From Planctomycetota bacterium (GTDB lineage: Bacteria; Planctomycetota; Planctomycetia; Gemmatales; Gemmataceae): a stretch of 64,000 nt of DNA. The stretch lies in contig JACPZP010000006.1 of assembly GCA_016195405.1 (NCBI GenBank), positions 62,001 to 126,000 on the forward strand, given 5' to 3'. Shown piece after piece: positions 9,217 through 16,809 of this stretch. Below the pieces are notes generated by a model. It searched no databases and was not told where the DNA came from. It saw nothing but the letters and a program-made list of their open reading frames with translations. How positions within the stretch are numbered: position 1 is the first letter of the stretch; each line of letters opens with the position of its first letter. The position numbers and the translations under genes are program-made.

Positions 9217-9286
9217 GGTGGGTGGAGTCTTCGGAACCCACCTGACCAGCCGGACGGGTGGGTTCCGAAGACTCCACCCACCCTAC
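9213..9286. repeat. palindromic element, GTAGGGTGGGTGGAGTC type
   Basis: Inverted repeat of 74 bp with arms GTAGGGTGGGTGGAGTCTTC and GAAGACTCCACCCACCCTAC and inner arms GGAACCCACC / GGGTGGGTTCC. It separates the flippase and epimerase genes. Its GTAG start gives the flippase its stop codon. Confidence 0.88.
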
Positions 9287-9310
9287 CAGTCAAGACCAAG
9301 GATGGTTGTT

Positions 9311-10456
9311 ATGACACTGAAGCTTCTTGCCGTCGTCGGGGCCCGGCCCAATTTCATGAAGATCGCGCCCATTATGTGGGAGATCGAGCGCCGCGACGAC
9401 GTCGACGCTTTTCTTGTCCACACGGGGCAGCATTACGACGAACGCATGTCAAAGCTCTTCTTCGAAGAGCTGAACATTCCGCGGCCCGACGTGAATCTCG
9501 AAGTCGGCTCGGGGTCGCACGCAGTTCAGACTGCCGAGGTCATGCGCCGCTTTGAGCCGGTTGTTGAAAAGCAACGCCCCGACCTGGTGATGGTCGTGGG
9601 CGACGTCAATTCCACGCTCGCCTGCGCCCTGACCGCGGTGAAGCTCGGCGTGCCGGTCGTTCACGTCGAAGCCGGCCTGCGCAGCCTTGACCGCACCATG
9701 CCCGAGGAGATCAATCGCCTCCTGACCGATGCGATCAGCCACTGGCTCTTCGTCAGCGAGCAAAGCGGCGTCATCAATCTCTATCAGGAGAACATCGACA
9801 AGGAGCGGATTTTCTTCGTCGGCAACGTCATGATCGACACGCTGCTCGCTTGCAAGGACCGAAGCGAGCAAGCGCCGATCCTGGAAAAACTGAGCGTGCG
9901 CAAACGCAACTACGCGGTGTTGACCATGCACCGGCCGGCGAACGTCGACGACCCAGGTGTGCTAAACGGCCTGATGGGTGCGATCGCCCGGCTCCAGCGC
10001 GAATTGCCGATCGTCTTTCCGGTTCATCCGCGCGCCCAGGCCAAGATGCGCGAGCAAGTCGCGGGACTGGCAAACGTGATTCTGACGGAACCGCTCGGGT
10101 ATCTCGATTTTCTCAAGCTGATCGCTCATGCCCGGTTGGCGCTGACGGACTCCGGCGGATTGCAGGAAGAGACGACGGTGCTCGGCGTTCCGTGCCTGAC
10201 GATGCGCGAGAACACCGAGCGGCCGGTGACCATCCATCACGGGACCAACCGGCTCGTGGGATTGGACCCGGAGCGGATCATCGCGGCGGCGCTGGAAACG
10301 CTGGCCAAGGCGATGCCGACGCCGTGCCGCCCCGAGTTGTGGGATGGCCAAGCGTCGCGCCGGATCATCGACGTGCTGACGGGCACGCTGCCGGCGCCTC
10401 CCCCAACGCGTCTGCAGGAACGCCGCGAACGCGAAGCGATTCACATGGTTGTTTGA
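9311..10456 (+). CDS. wecB: UDP-N-acetylglucosamine 2-epimerase (non-hydrolysing)
   Basis: 381-residue cytoplasmic enzyme interconverting UDP-GlcNAc and UDP-ManNAc, so the glycan made here may contain ManNAc or a derivative. The family motifs are all present: GARPNFMKIAPIMWEI, VHTGQHYDERMS, VMVVGDVNSTLACAL, HVEAGLRSLDRTMPEEINR, LTDSGGLQEET and MRENTERPVT. The ATG at 9311 is favoured by AAGGA eight bases before it; another ATG lies at 9302, and an in-frame GTG at 9218 would run through the palindromic element and is unlikely. Confidence 0.93.
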   Translation: MTLKLLAVVGARPNFMKIAPIMWEIERRDDVDAFLVHTGQHYDERMSKLFFEELNIPRPDVNLEVGSGSHAVQTAEVMRRFEPVVEKQRPDLVMVVGDVNSTLACALTAVKLGVPVVHVEAGLRSLDRTMPEEINRLLTDAISHWLFVSEQSGVINLYQENIDKERIFFVGNVMIDTLLACKDRSEQAPILEKLSVRKRNYAVLTMHRPANVDDPGVLNGLMGAIARLQRELPIVFPVHPRAQAKMREQVAGLANVILTEPLGYLDFLKLIAHARLALTDSGGLQEETTVLGVPCLTMRENTERPVTIHHGTNRLVGLDPERIIAAALETLAKAMPTPCRPELWDGQASRRIIDVLTGTLPAPPPTRLQERREREAIHMVV

Positions 10457-10478
10457 ACTTGGGTCTGACGAATGATCA

Positions 10479-10534
10479 CGTAGCCGCAGCCTTCAGGCTG
10501 CGCTGCGCAGCGCAGGCTGCAGCCTGCGGCTACG
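10479..10534. repeat. palindromic element, CGTAGCCGCAG family
   Basis: Perfectly paired outer arms CGTAGCCGCAG / CTGCGGCTACG with inner palindromes CCTTCAGG and GCTGCGCAGC. Same family as 5167-5246. Lies between the epimerase and glycosyltransferase genes. Confidence 0.87.
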
Positions 10535-10563
10535 GTAGGGTGGTCGCGGAGACGGAGTTACCT

Positions 10564-11850
10564 ATGGCGGAGCGCCACGTACTGCTGGTGACGTACCATT
10601 TCCCGCCATCGGCGGCGAGCGGGACCTTTCGCATGCTGGGCTTCGCGCGACATTTACCGAAATTCGACTGGCAAGTCAGCGTGGTCGCGCCGCCGGAGTT
10701 GCCGTGGGAGCCCGTGGATGCGGGTTTGTCGGAAAAGATTCCTCCGGAAACAAGGATTCATGCCGTCCCCTATCCGCGCCGCGCTCCAAAATTGGTGCGT
10801 TGGGCGGCGCCTTGGGGCGTTTGGCTGCCCGTCGCCTGGAGGACGTGCCGCCGCTTGTTCCGCGAGCAGAGCATTGACGCCGTGTTGACCTCCGGCCCGC
10901 CCCATGGTGTCCACGTGCTCGGCTATTACTTGAAGCGCAAGTTCGGCGTTCCGTGGCTCGCCGATTTCCGCGATCCCTGGCTCACGGCCGGTTCAAACTC
11001 GGCCCAGCGCGGCATGCGCGGCCTATGGCTAAAGCATTGGGAGCGCCGGGTCTTCCGCAATGCCGATGTGGTTCTCGCCAATGCCCCCAACGCAGCAGCC
11101 GCCATGCAGCATTCCTATCCGCGCTGGGCCGGCAAAGTCGAGACGCTGCCCAATGGCTTCGATCCACCGTTTGAGCGTGCCGGAATCGACTGTAGGACGG
11201 GCTTCCTGGCCCGTCCGACGGCCTGGGAAGGCCGTCCTACGTGCTGCCAAAACGTGCGCCGTCAAATCGAGCCGGACGGCATTCATTTGGTGCATGCCGG
11301 CGAACTTTACGCGGGCCGCGATCCGCGACCTTTGCTCGACGCCGTCGCCCAATGGAACCGCTGTGCGCCGCAGGGGCGGCGAATGTTAAGCGTCCACTTT
11401 GTCGGCAAAACCTCACAATGCGGCTTCGACCTGGCAACTGAGATCAAAGACCGGCGTTTGCCTGAATTCGTCACGCTGCATGGCCAAATCCCGTACGCCG
11501 ACGCTATAAGCATGATGCAAGCCGCCGACATCCTCGTGCTGCTCGACAGCCCGGGCCGCACGATCGGCGTACCGGCGAAGGTGTACGAGTATCTTGGCGC
11601 GGGCCGGCCGATTCTGGCGTTTGCGGAACGTGAAAGCGACACGGCCCAGGTGCTTCGTCAGAGCGGCGCGGCGCATTGCGTAATTTCGCCGGCATCGGCG
11701 GACAACTTGCTGCCCGCGTTGGTCGAGTTAAGTGAGCGAACGGCGAGCGTAGAAGAGCTACGTGGCCGTTGGCGCTTCACGCGCGAGCATCTGGCGGGGG
11801 AATTGGCGCGCATCATGGAGCGCTGCGTAAGACAACCGCTTGCGGTTTAG
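10564..11850 (+). CDS. glycosyltransferase (GT-B fold, GT4-like)
   Basis: About 428 residues. The N-terminus LLVTYHFPPSAASGTFRMLGFARHL is the usual opening of GT4-like sugar transferases; the first domain also has TSGPPHGVHVLGYYLKR and PWLADFRDPWL. The C-terminal domain shows the weak EYLGAGRPILAF donor-binding pattern near residue 345. It probably adds one sugar to the lipid-linked repeat unit; donor and acceptor are unknown. The frame stays open for about 700 bases upstream but this is antisense-free shadow inside wecB; the ATG at 10564 follows a GGAG. Residues 210-226 (11192-11240) are encoded by an in-frame palindromic element in the interdomain region. The stop TAG sits in CCGCTTGCGGTTTAGCGCG, resembling half of the element at 33762. 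Confidence 0.85.
   Translation: MAERHVLLVTYHFPPSAASGTFRMLGFARHLPKFDWQVSVVAPPELPWEPVDAGLSEKIPPETRIHAVPYPRRAPKLVRWAAPWGVWLPVAWRTCRRLFREQSIDAVLTSGPPHGVHVLGYYLKRKFGVPWLADFRDPWLTAGSNSAQRGMRGLWLKHWERRVFRNADVVLANAPNAAAAMQHSYPRWAGKVETLPNGFDPPFERAGIDCRTGFLARPTAWEGRPTCCQNVRRQIEPDGIHLVHAGELYAGRDPRPLLDAVAQWNRCAPQGRRMLSVHFVGKTSQCGFDLATEIKDRRLPEFVTLHGQIPYADAISMMQAADILVLLDSPGRTIGVPAKVYEYLGAGRPILAFAERESDTAQVLRQSGAAHCVISPASADNLLPALVELSERTASVEELRGRWRFTREHLAGELARIMERCVRQPLAV
11192..11240. repeat. palindromic element GTAGGACGG type inside a glycosyltransferase gene
   Basis: 49-bp inverted repeat: GTAGGACGGGC...GGCCGTCCTAC with inner arms TTCCTGGCCCG and GGCCTGGGAAG. Related GTAGGACGG units lie at 52525-52610 and, shortened, at 13780-13807. 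Translated in frame as residues 210-226 of the host protein. Confidence 0.82.
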
Positions 11851-11902
11851 CGCGACCTCGTCGATTCACATCGCTAACCTGCAAGCGGGGAGAGGATCAA
11901 GA

Positions 11903-12661
11903 ATGAGCCTCATCGTCAAACTGCGTCGCGGCGAAGGCCCCGTCTGGGGCGCATTGAAGCGTTCGATCAAGCGGTCGTTGCGCTTCCATCTCCCGGTCGC
12001 CGGCCCAGCGCGATGGTTCTTCGCGTTTCTTTACGTGTTGCACGTCAGCTTGCGCGAAGGCTTGGCGTGGACTTTGCGGTTCTTCTGGTACGAGCCGCTC
12101 TTCCGCAGCCAATGCGTCCGCATCGGCGGCGGCTTTCAGATGGAACAGCTTCCCTACATCAACGGCCGGGGGCGGATCGTCATCGGGCAAAATGTGCAGC
12201 TCTCCGGCAAGTCGGGATTCACGTTCGGCAATCGCCATCGCGTCGATCCGCTCTTGGAAATCGGCGATGACACGTTCATCGGACACGGCTCTTGCTTCAC
12301 GGTCGCCCGGTCGGTGCGGATCGGCACAGGCTGCTTGCTCGCGGGCAATGTGCGTATAGCCGATTATGACGGTCATCCGGTCGACGCGGTCCGCCGCCGC
12401 GCGAAGGAGCCGACGCCGCCCGAAGGCATTCGTCCCGTGACCATCGGCGACGACGTCTGGATCGGCTATGGCGCGATCATCCTGAAAGGCGTGACCATCG
12501 GCGAACGCGCGATCATCGGGGCCGGAGCCGTGGTGACGCGCGACGTGCCGGCCGACGTCGTGGTGGCAGGCAACCCGGCGCGCGTCGTCAAGCACTTAAG
12601 CGACGAAGAAATCCGCCGTGCCTTCACGCGCTCCTTTGAAGGCGTGGAGGCGCGCGGATGA
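11903..12661 (+). CDS. acyltransferase with left-handed beta-helix (hexapeptide repeats)
   Basis: 252 residues. The ATG at 11903 is preferred because GGGGAGAGG lies just upstream; an in-frame ATG at 11840 overlaps the previous gene. The first 60 residues are basic with a short hydrophobic stretch (WFFAFLYVLHVSL), suggesting membrane association. From about residue 85 the sequence has hexapeptide repeats ([LIV]GxxxxI), ending in the canonical VTIGDDVWIGYGAIILKG, VTIGERAIIGAGAVVTRDV and VVAGNPARVVK of the maltose/galactoside O-acetyltransferase group. It most likely acetylates a sugar of the exopolysaccharide. It overlaps the next gene by four bases (ATGA), so the two are translationally coupled. 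Confidence 0.85.
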   Translation: MSLIVKLRRGEGPVWGALKRSIKRSLRFHLPVAGPARWFFAFLYVLHVSLREGLAWTLRFFWYEPLFRSQCVRIGGGFQMEQLPYINGRGRIVIGQNVQLSGKSGFTFGNRHRVDPLLEIGDDTFIGHGSCFTVARSVRIGTGCLLAGNVRIADYDGHPVDAVRRRAKEPTPPEGIRPVTIGDDVWIGYGAIILKGVTIGERAIIGAGAVVTRDVPADVVVAGNPARVVKHLSDEEIRRAFTRSFEGVEARG

Positions 12662-13818
12662 AACGCAGATCGCGAGTCCCCCCTCTCTCCCGGGGGGGAG
12701 AGGGGCTGGGGGTGAGGGGGCTGTCGCGTCCTCTTCGCATCGTCCACGTGACTCAGAGTCTGGAAGTGGGCGGGCAGGAAAAGCTGCTTGTCGAGTTCGC
12801 TCGCCACGCCGACCGAGGCCTCGCCGACCTTCGGTTCGTGTGTCTCGGCGGCCGCGGAGCGCTGGCGTCTGAGATTGAGAAGCTAGGTTGGCCCGTGGCC
12901 GCCCTAAACATGCCGCCTGGACTTTGGCCCGGCACCGTCCCGCGCCTCGCACGCCTGTTGCGGCGCATGCGCTGCGATGTGCTCCACACGCACAACAATC
13001 GCCCGCTGATCTACGGCGCGCCCGCGGCCCGGCTCGCTGGAATCCAGCGAATCGTCCACACGCAGCACGGCCGTGGCTTCGGCCTGTCGCGCCGGCAGAT
13101 GCAGCTCACCCGCTGGGCGGCGAAACTGGCGCGGCCGTTCGTGTGCGTTTCCGAAGACAGCGCCTTGTGGATGGTCGAGAACGGCATTCCTGCCGCGCGG
13201 ATTCGGGTGCTTTGGAACGGCATCGATCTGGAGCGATTTGCGTTTACCGGTCCACGCCCGAGTGGTCCCGCGGTCTGCGTAGCTCGGCTCAGCCCTGAGA
13301 AAGACGTTGCCACGCTCTTGCATTCCGTGGCGCTGGTGCTGCGTGAGGTTCCTGGTTTCGAATTGGAAATCGCGGGAGACGGTCCATGTCGTGCCGAGTT
13401 GCATAGTTTGGCCGCAAGCCTCGGCGTCGAGCGCAGCATCCGTTTTCTTGGGATGACTGACGATGTGGCGTCCGTTCTAAAGAGCGCTTCGATGTTCGTT
13501 CTGCCATCGATCACGGAAGGAATCTCACTGACCCTCTTGGAAGCCATGGCCCGCGGTCTTCCCGTTGTTGCGACGCGTGTGGGTGGAACGCCCGAGGTGG
13601 TCGCCGATGGAGCTACCGGCATTCTGGTGCCGCCGTCCCAACCGCGATCGTTGGCGCAGGCGATCCTCAAGCTCCAGCACGATCCGGTTTTGGCGAAGCA
13701 AATGGGCGTAGCCGGTCGAGTGCGCGTCGAAAAAGACTTCGACATTCGCGGCATGATTGCGAAGTATGAATCTCTCTACGTAGGACAGGCAGCCTTGCCT
13801 GTCCGCCTCGCTGCGTAA
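12658..13818 (+). CDS. glycosyltransferase family 4
   Basis: 386 residues with both GT-B domains. The N-terminal domain begins with LRIVHVTQSLEVGGQEKL (Gly-Gly loop typical of GT4), preceded by about 25 residues that are largely encoded by a GC-rich palindromic element (12678-12720) and are probably not structural. HTHNNRPLIYGA and HTQHGRGFG are acceptor-side motifs. The C-terminal Rossmann domain carries ARLSPEKDVATLL, FVLPSITEGISLTLLEAMA (the E-x7-E donor-phosphate motif) and GLPVVATRVGGTPEVV. The last residues (VGQAALPVRLAA) come from another element at 13780-13807. Start overlaps the acyltransferase stop. Sugar specificity unknown. Confidence 0.88.
   Translation: MKRRSRVPPLSRGGEGLGVRGLSRPLRIVHVTQSLEVGGQEKLLVEFARHADRGLADLRFVCLGGRGALASEIEKLGWPVAALNMPPGLWPGTVPRLARLLRRMRCDVLHTHNNRPLIYGAPAARLAGIQRIVHTQHGRGFGLSRRQMQLTRWAAKLARPFVCVSEDSALWMVENGIPAARIRVLWNGIDLERFAFTGPRPSGPAVCVARLSPEKDVATLLHSVALVLREVPGFELEIAGDGPCRAELHSLAASLGVERSIRFLGMTDDVASVLKSASMFVLPSITEGISLTLLEAMARGLPVVATRVGGTPEVVADGATGILVPPSQPRSLAQAILKLQHDPVLAKQMGVAGRVRVEKDFDIRGMIAKYESLYVGQAALPVRLAA
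12678..12720. repeat. GC-rich palindromic element at the 5' end of a glycosyltransferase gene
   Basis: CCCCCTCTCTCCCGGGGGGGAGAGGGG followed by CTGGGGGTGAGGGGG. Sequences like this (CCCTCTCCC..GGGAGAGGGG..GGTGAGGG) are scattered in many high-GC bacterial genomes. Here it is translated as residues 7-21. Confidence 0.7.
13780..13807. repeat. short palindromic element at the 3' end of a glycosyltransferase gene
   Basis: GTAGGACAGGCAGCCTTGCCTGTCC: arms GGACAGGCA / TGCCTGTCC. Begins GTAGGA like the elements at 11192 and 52525. Read in frame to give the last dozen residues. Confidence 0.7.
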
Positions 13819-13833
13819 GATGAGGAAGCGCAC

Positions 13834-14781
13834 ATGGAAGTTTCGGTTATCGTTCCGCTCTACAACAAGGCCGCCACCGTCGAACGTACGCTCGCCTCCA
13901 TCGGTTCGCAAACCTTCCGAGAATTCGAAGTCATCGTCGTCGACGATGGCTCAACGGATGGTTCCGCCAATCTGGTCGCCGCGTGGCCCGATCCGCGCGT
14001 TCGCCTCATGCGCCAGAAAAATGCGGGGCCAGGGCGAGCGCGAAACAAAGGCTTGGCCGAAGCGCGCGGACGATTCGTCGCGTTTCTCGATGCCGACGAC
14101 GAATGGCTGCCGGAGTTTCTGGAGCGCAGCCTCCATTTGCTCGAATCATATGGCCCATCGGTCGCGAGTATTTCCTCGGGTTACTTCCAGTTTCCTTCCG
14201 GGCGGCCAATGACGTGGCTTTGGGAGAGCCGCGGTCTGCGCGACGGCGTCTATCAACTGACTCCGGATATGCTGCCGCAATTAGTCGCGCACCTGCTCGC
14301 CTATCTCTGCCCGTGGAACACGCTCGCGCGGATCGAGGTCGTGCGGCGGTGGGGCGGTTTCTTTGATCGCTACAAATGCCTATACGCCGAGGACGCCCAC
14401 CTCTGGCTGAAAGTGCTTCTGAACGAGAAGGTTGCGATCAACCTGGAGCCGTTGGTGCGCTTTCACACGGAGGCATCGGAACTCAGCAAGAACCTTCCGG
14501 GACCGCGGCCGATCGAGCCGTTTCTGCGCGATCCAAGCGAGATCGAAAAGGCTTGTCCAGAACGATTACAGGACTTGCTCCGAGACGTGCTCGCCATCCG
14601 CGCCAACAAGACGGCGTGCATGCTCGCTTTTTGGGGCCGCTGGCGTGCAGCGCGCGAACTATTGGATCGCTTCTGCCCGTGGTCGGCGTGGCGGCTTCCG
14701 TACTTCGGCCGGGCCCAATTGGTGGCCAATCCGGTGGGGGCGGGGGCAGGGAAGGTGTGGCGCTGGTTGGCCAGCGCCTAA
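13834..14781 (+). CDS. glycosyltransferase family 2
   Basis: 315 residues, GT-A fold, inverting. The N-terminal motif VSVIVPLYNKAATVERTLAS, the IVVDDGSTDGSANL nucleotide-binding motif, the NAGPGRARNKGLAEARG segment and the FLDADDEW metal-binding DxD are all present in the first 100 residues. The middle has DAHLWLKVL, matching the ED/D-x-xLW acceptor motif. The C-terminal 80 residues are basic and poorly conserved. It starts 15 bases after the GT4 gene and is the last gene of the polysaccharide locus, probably adding the final sugar of the repeat unit. Confidence 0.9.
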   Translation: MEVSVIVPLYNKAATVERTLASIGSQTFREFEVIVVDDGSTDGSANLVAAWPDPRVRLMRQKNAGPGRARNKGLAEARGRFVAFLDADDEWLPEFLERSLHLLESYGPSVASISSGYFQFPSGRPMTWLWESRGLRDGVYQLTPDMLPQLVAHLLAYLCPWNTLARIEVVRRWGGFFDRYKCLYAEDAHLWLKVLLNEKVAINLEPLVRFHTEASELSKNLPGPRPIEPFLRDPSEIEKACPERLQDLLRDVLAIRANKTACMLAFWGRWRAARELLDRFCPWSAWRLPYFGRAQLVANPVGAGAGKVWRWLASA

Positions 14782-14783
14782 TT

Positions 14784-14866
14784 GTTTAGCCCCGGTTCGA
14801 AGAACCGGGCTGGGCAGATTCCAGCGGGCGACGTGTCCCACCCGGTTCTGCGAACCGGGGCTAAAC
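14784..14866. repeat. palindromic element, GTTTAGCCCCGGTTC type
   Basis: 83-bp inverted repeat with arms GTTTAGCCCCGGTTCG / CGAACCGGGGCTAAAC and inner arms AGAACCGGGCTGGG / CCACCCGGTTCT. The GTTTAGCC / GGCTAAAC ends are shared with the five-copy family at 19718, 31924, 39766, 50111 and 59309, but the inside differs. It closes the polysaccharide locus and may act as a transcript hairpin; there is no T-run. Confidence 0.85.
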
Positions 14867-14903
14867 GTTAATCGCCATGGCAATCCGCGGTTTCTCTCAT
14901 GTC

Positions 14904-14936
14904 TTGACGTGGGTCGCACAAAAAACCTAGGATAAT
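14904..14936 (+). promoter_or_regulatory. possible sigma70-type promoter for ispG
   Basis: TTGACG at 14904-14909 and TAGGAT/GATAAT at 14929-14936. The spacing (19 to 21 bases) is longer than the usual 17, so this is only a candidate. It is the sole plausible site in the gap before ispG. Confidence 0.35.
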
Positions 14937-14979
14937 CCCATACGCCAAAGCAAACGAAAGCGCGATTTTCGAGGACCTC

Positions 14980-16179
14980 ATGGCTTACCAGCATACTTTC
15001 CACCGGCACAAGACGCGTGAAGTCAAAGTCGGCAGTCTCGTCGTCGGCGGCGACAACCCGGTCTGGGTGCAGTCGATGACCACGCCCGACACCTACGACC
15101 TCGAAGCCACGGTCGCGCAGATTCACCGCCTAGAAGAGGCCGGCTGCGAGATCGTTCGCGTCACCGTGCCCAAGCCGGCCGACGCTGCCGTCCTTTCGGA
15201 GATCAAGCGCCGCATCCGCCTGCCCCTCATTTGCGACATCCATTTCGACTACAAGATGGCCCTGGCGGCGCTGGATCATCCCGTCGACAAGATTCGCATC
15301 AACCCCGGCAACATCGGCGGTTACGACCGTTATCGTCAGGTCATCCGCAAGGCCAAGGCGAAAGGTCTCCCGATGCGCATCGGCGTCAATGCCGGCAGCC
15401 TCGAACGCGAAATGGCCGAGAAATACGGCTTCCCCTGCCCGCCTGCAATGGTCGACAGCGCCCTGCGCTACATCGAAATCGCCGAATCGGAAGGCTATCA
15501 CGAACTCATCGTGTCACTGAAGTCGAGCGACGTTCTGACCGCGGTCGAGGCGTATCGGCTCTATGCGAAGCAGGCGAACTATCCGACGCACATCGGCATC
15601 ACCGAGGCGGGCAAAGCGCCCTACGCGGTGACGAAATCCGCTTGCGGCCTAGCGCCGATATTGCTCGACGGCATCGGCGACACGATTCGCATTAGTCTCC
15701 TGGGCGATCCGGTGCCGGAGATCGCCGCCGCCTTCGACATCCTGCAAGCGACGCAGCGACGCGTGCGCAAGCCGGAGTTGATCGCCTGCCCGACATGCGG
15801 CCGGCTGGAGATCGACCTGGAAGGCATCATCGCCCAGCTTGAAAAGCGCCTCGCCGGCAAAACGACCGCGGTCAAGGTGTCGGTCTTAGGCTGCGTGGTC
15901 AACGGCCCCGGCGAAGCGCGCGAAGCCGACCTCGGCATCGCCGCCGGCAAAGGCAAAGGTGTGATCTTCAAGCGCGGCGACATCATTAGGCATGTGCTGG
16001 AAAAAGACATGGTAAGCGCGCTGGTCGAAGAAATTGAGATCTGGGAGAAAGAAGAGGCGGCGAAAGGGACGCTGAAGACGGGTGGGGCGAGCATTCAGAA
16101 CGAATCAACCCGAGCCCAGGAGCGAACCATTGCAATGGCGGAGGTAGAAGGGCGGATGCGCCTACCGGTATTGGGCTAG
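14980..16179 (+). CDS. ispG: 4-hydroxy-3-methylbut-2-en-1-yl diphosphate synthase (flavodoxin)
   Basis: 399 residues. Iron-sulfur enzyme converting methylerythritol cyclodiphosphate to HMBPP in the non-mevalonate isoprenoid pathway. Family motifs: VGGDNPVWVQSMTT at the N-terminus, CDIHFDYKMAL, KIRINPGNIGGYDRY, RIGVNAGSLE, ISLLGDP, and the cluster cysteines in LIACPTCGRLEID and VSVLGCVVNGPGEARE. Length fits the compact two-domain bacterial form. About 35 C-terminal residues beyond the last conserved block are not conserved. Isoprenoid supply also feeds the undecaprenyl carrier used by the locus upstream, but this adjacency may be chance. Confidence 0.95.
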   Translation: MAYQHTFHRHKTREVKVGSLVVGGDNPVWVQSMTTPDTYDLEATVAQIHRLEEAGCEIVRVTVPKPADAAVLSEIKRRIRLPLICDIHFDYKMALAALDHPVDKIRINPGNIGGYDRYRQVIRKAKAKGLPMRIGVNAGSLEREMAEKYGFPCPPAMVDSALRYIEIAESEGYHELIVSLKSSDVLTAVEAYRLYAKQANYPTHIGITEAGKAPYAVTKSACGLAPILLDGIGDTIRISLLGDPVPEIAAAFDILQATQRRVRKPELIACPTCGRLEIDLEGIIAQLEKRLAGKTTAVKVSVLGCVVNGPGEAREADLGIAAGKGKGVIFKRGDIIRHVLEKDMVSALVEEIEIWEKEEAAKGTLKTGGASIQNESTRAQERTIAMAEVEGRMRLPVLG

Positions 16180-16182
16180 AAC

Positions 16183-16425
16183 ATACCGACCGTACTTCGC
16201 CGTGGGCCTTACAGGTTCTTCTTCTACTCCGGAGATCGGGCCGAACCGCCCCACGTTCACGTAGAACGCGACGAGTGCGAGGCTAAGCTATGGCTCGACC
16301 CTATTCGCTTGGAGCGAAACCGAGGCTTTACGAGGAAAGAACTCAATCGAATCGAGGACTTGGTAGGACAACATCAAATCCTGCTTATGGAGAGTTGGAG
16401 TGACCACTTCCAAGACGAATCATGA
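16183..16425 (+). CDS. DUF4160 family protein without a standard start codon
   Basis: An 80-codon frame reads IPTVLRRGPYRFFFYSGDRA, EPPHVHVERDECEAKLW, then FTRKELNRIEDLVGQH and LMESWSDHF, matching DUF4160 proteins (usual start MPTVLR..., EPPHVHV and the C-terminal W). The first codon equivalent to the family Met is ATA, two codons after the ispG stop; no ATG, GTG or TTG precedes the conserved core. Either the start has mutated, a rare ATA start is used, or it is an assembly base error. It is followed by a DUF2442 gene, the usual partner. The pair is often suspected of being toxin-antitoxin-like, but the function is not established. Confidence 0.7.
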   Translation: MPTVLRRGPYRFFFYSGDRAEPPHVHVERDECEAKLWLDPIRLERNRGFTRKELNRIEDLVGQHQILLMESWSDHFQDES

Positions 16426-16429
16426 GAAC

Positions 16430-16711
16430 ATGGTTGCCATTGATGTACACGTGACTTCGGACACTTTGACCATAGACATATCCGATGGGCGGAGCGTTGC
16501 CGCGCCCCTGGTGTGGTATCCGCGACTCAAGCATGCGAAGGTCAAGGAGAGAAGCAACTGGCGCCTGGTAGGCGGCGGCCATGGCATCCATTGGCCGGAC
16601 TTGGACGAGGACATCAGCGTCGCCAATCTCCTCGCCGGGCAACCTTCTGGCGAGAGCCAGCATTCCTTCAAGAAATGGCTGACTGGACGTAAGAGCAAAG
16701 CCGGGCGCTAG
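16430..16711 (+). CDS. DUF2442 domain protein
   Basis: 93 residues from the ATG at 16430; an in-frame GTG at 16400 would overlap the DUF4160 frame. Recognised by the pattern VTSDTLTIDISDGRSVAAPL, WYPRLKHAK and GHGIHWPDLDEDISVANLLA, which is the DUF2442 core with the conserved HWPDLDEDIS. It starts four bases after the stop of the DUF4160 frame. Cytoplasmic small protein; no experimentally defined role known to me. Confidence 0.8.
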   Translation: MVAIDVHVTSDTLTIDISDGRSVAAPLVWYPRLKHAKVKERSNWRLVGGGHGIHWPDLDEDISVANLLAGQPSGESQHSFKKWLTGRKSKAGR

Positions 16712-16809
16712 CGCAAGCATTGATTCATTGCACGAAACACAGCCACCTCTTGAAAAGTATATTTCGTTTATGAAATGAATCCTCGCCATTGCTAACGGAC
16801 GCATTTCGC

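Noticed and set aside
9850-10563. Upstream extension of the glycosyltransferase frame through wecB
   Set aside because: The Rossmann start motif and a ribosome site place the start at 10564; the extension is low-complexity Arg/Ala-rich shadow sequence over a strong gene.
14784-14866. Intrinsic terminator after the polysaccharide locus
   Set aside because: Strong hairpin but no T-run; it fits the palindromic element pattern better. The same reasoning was applied to 6112, 9213 and 39234.
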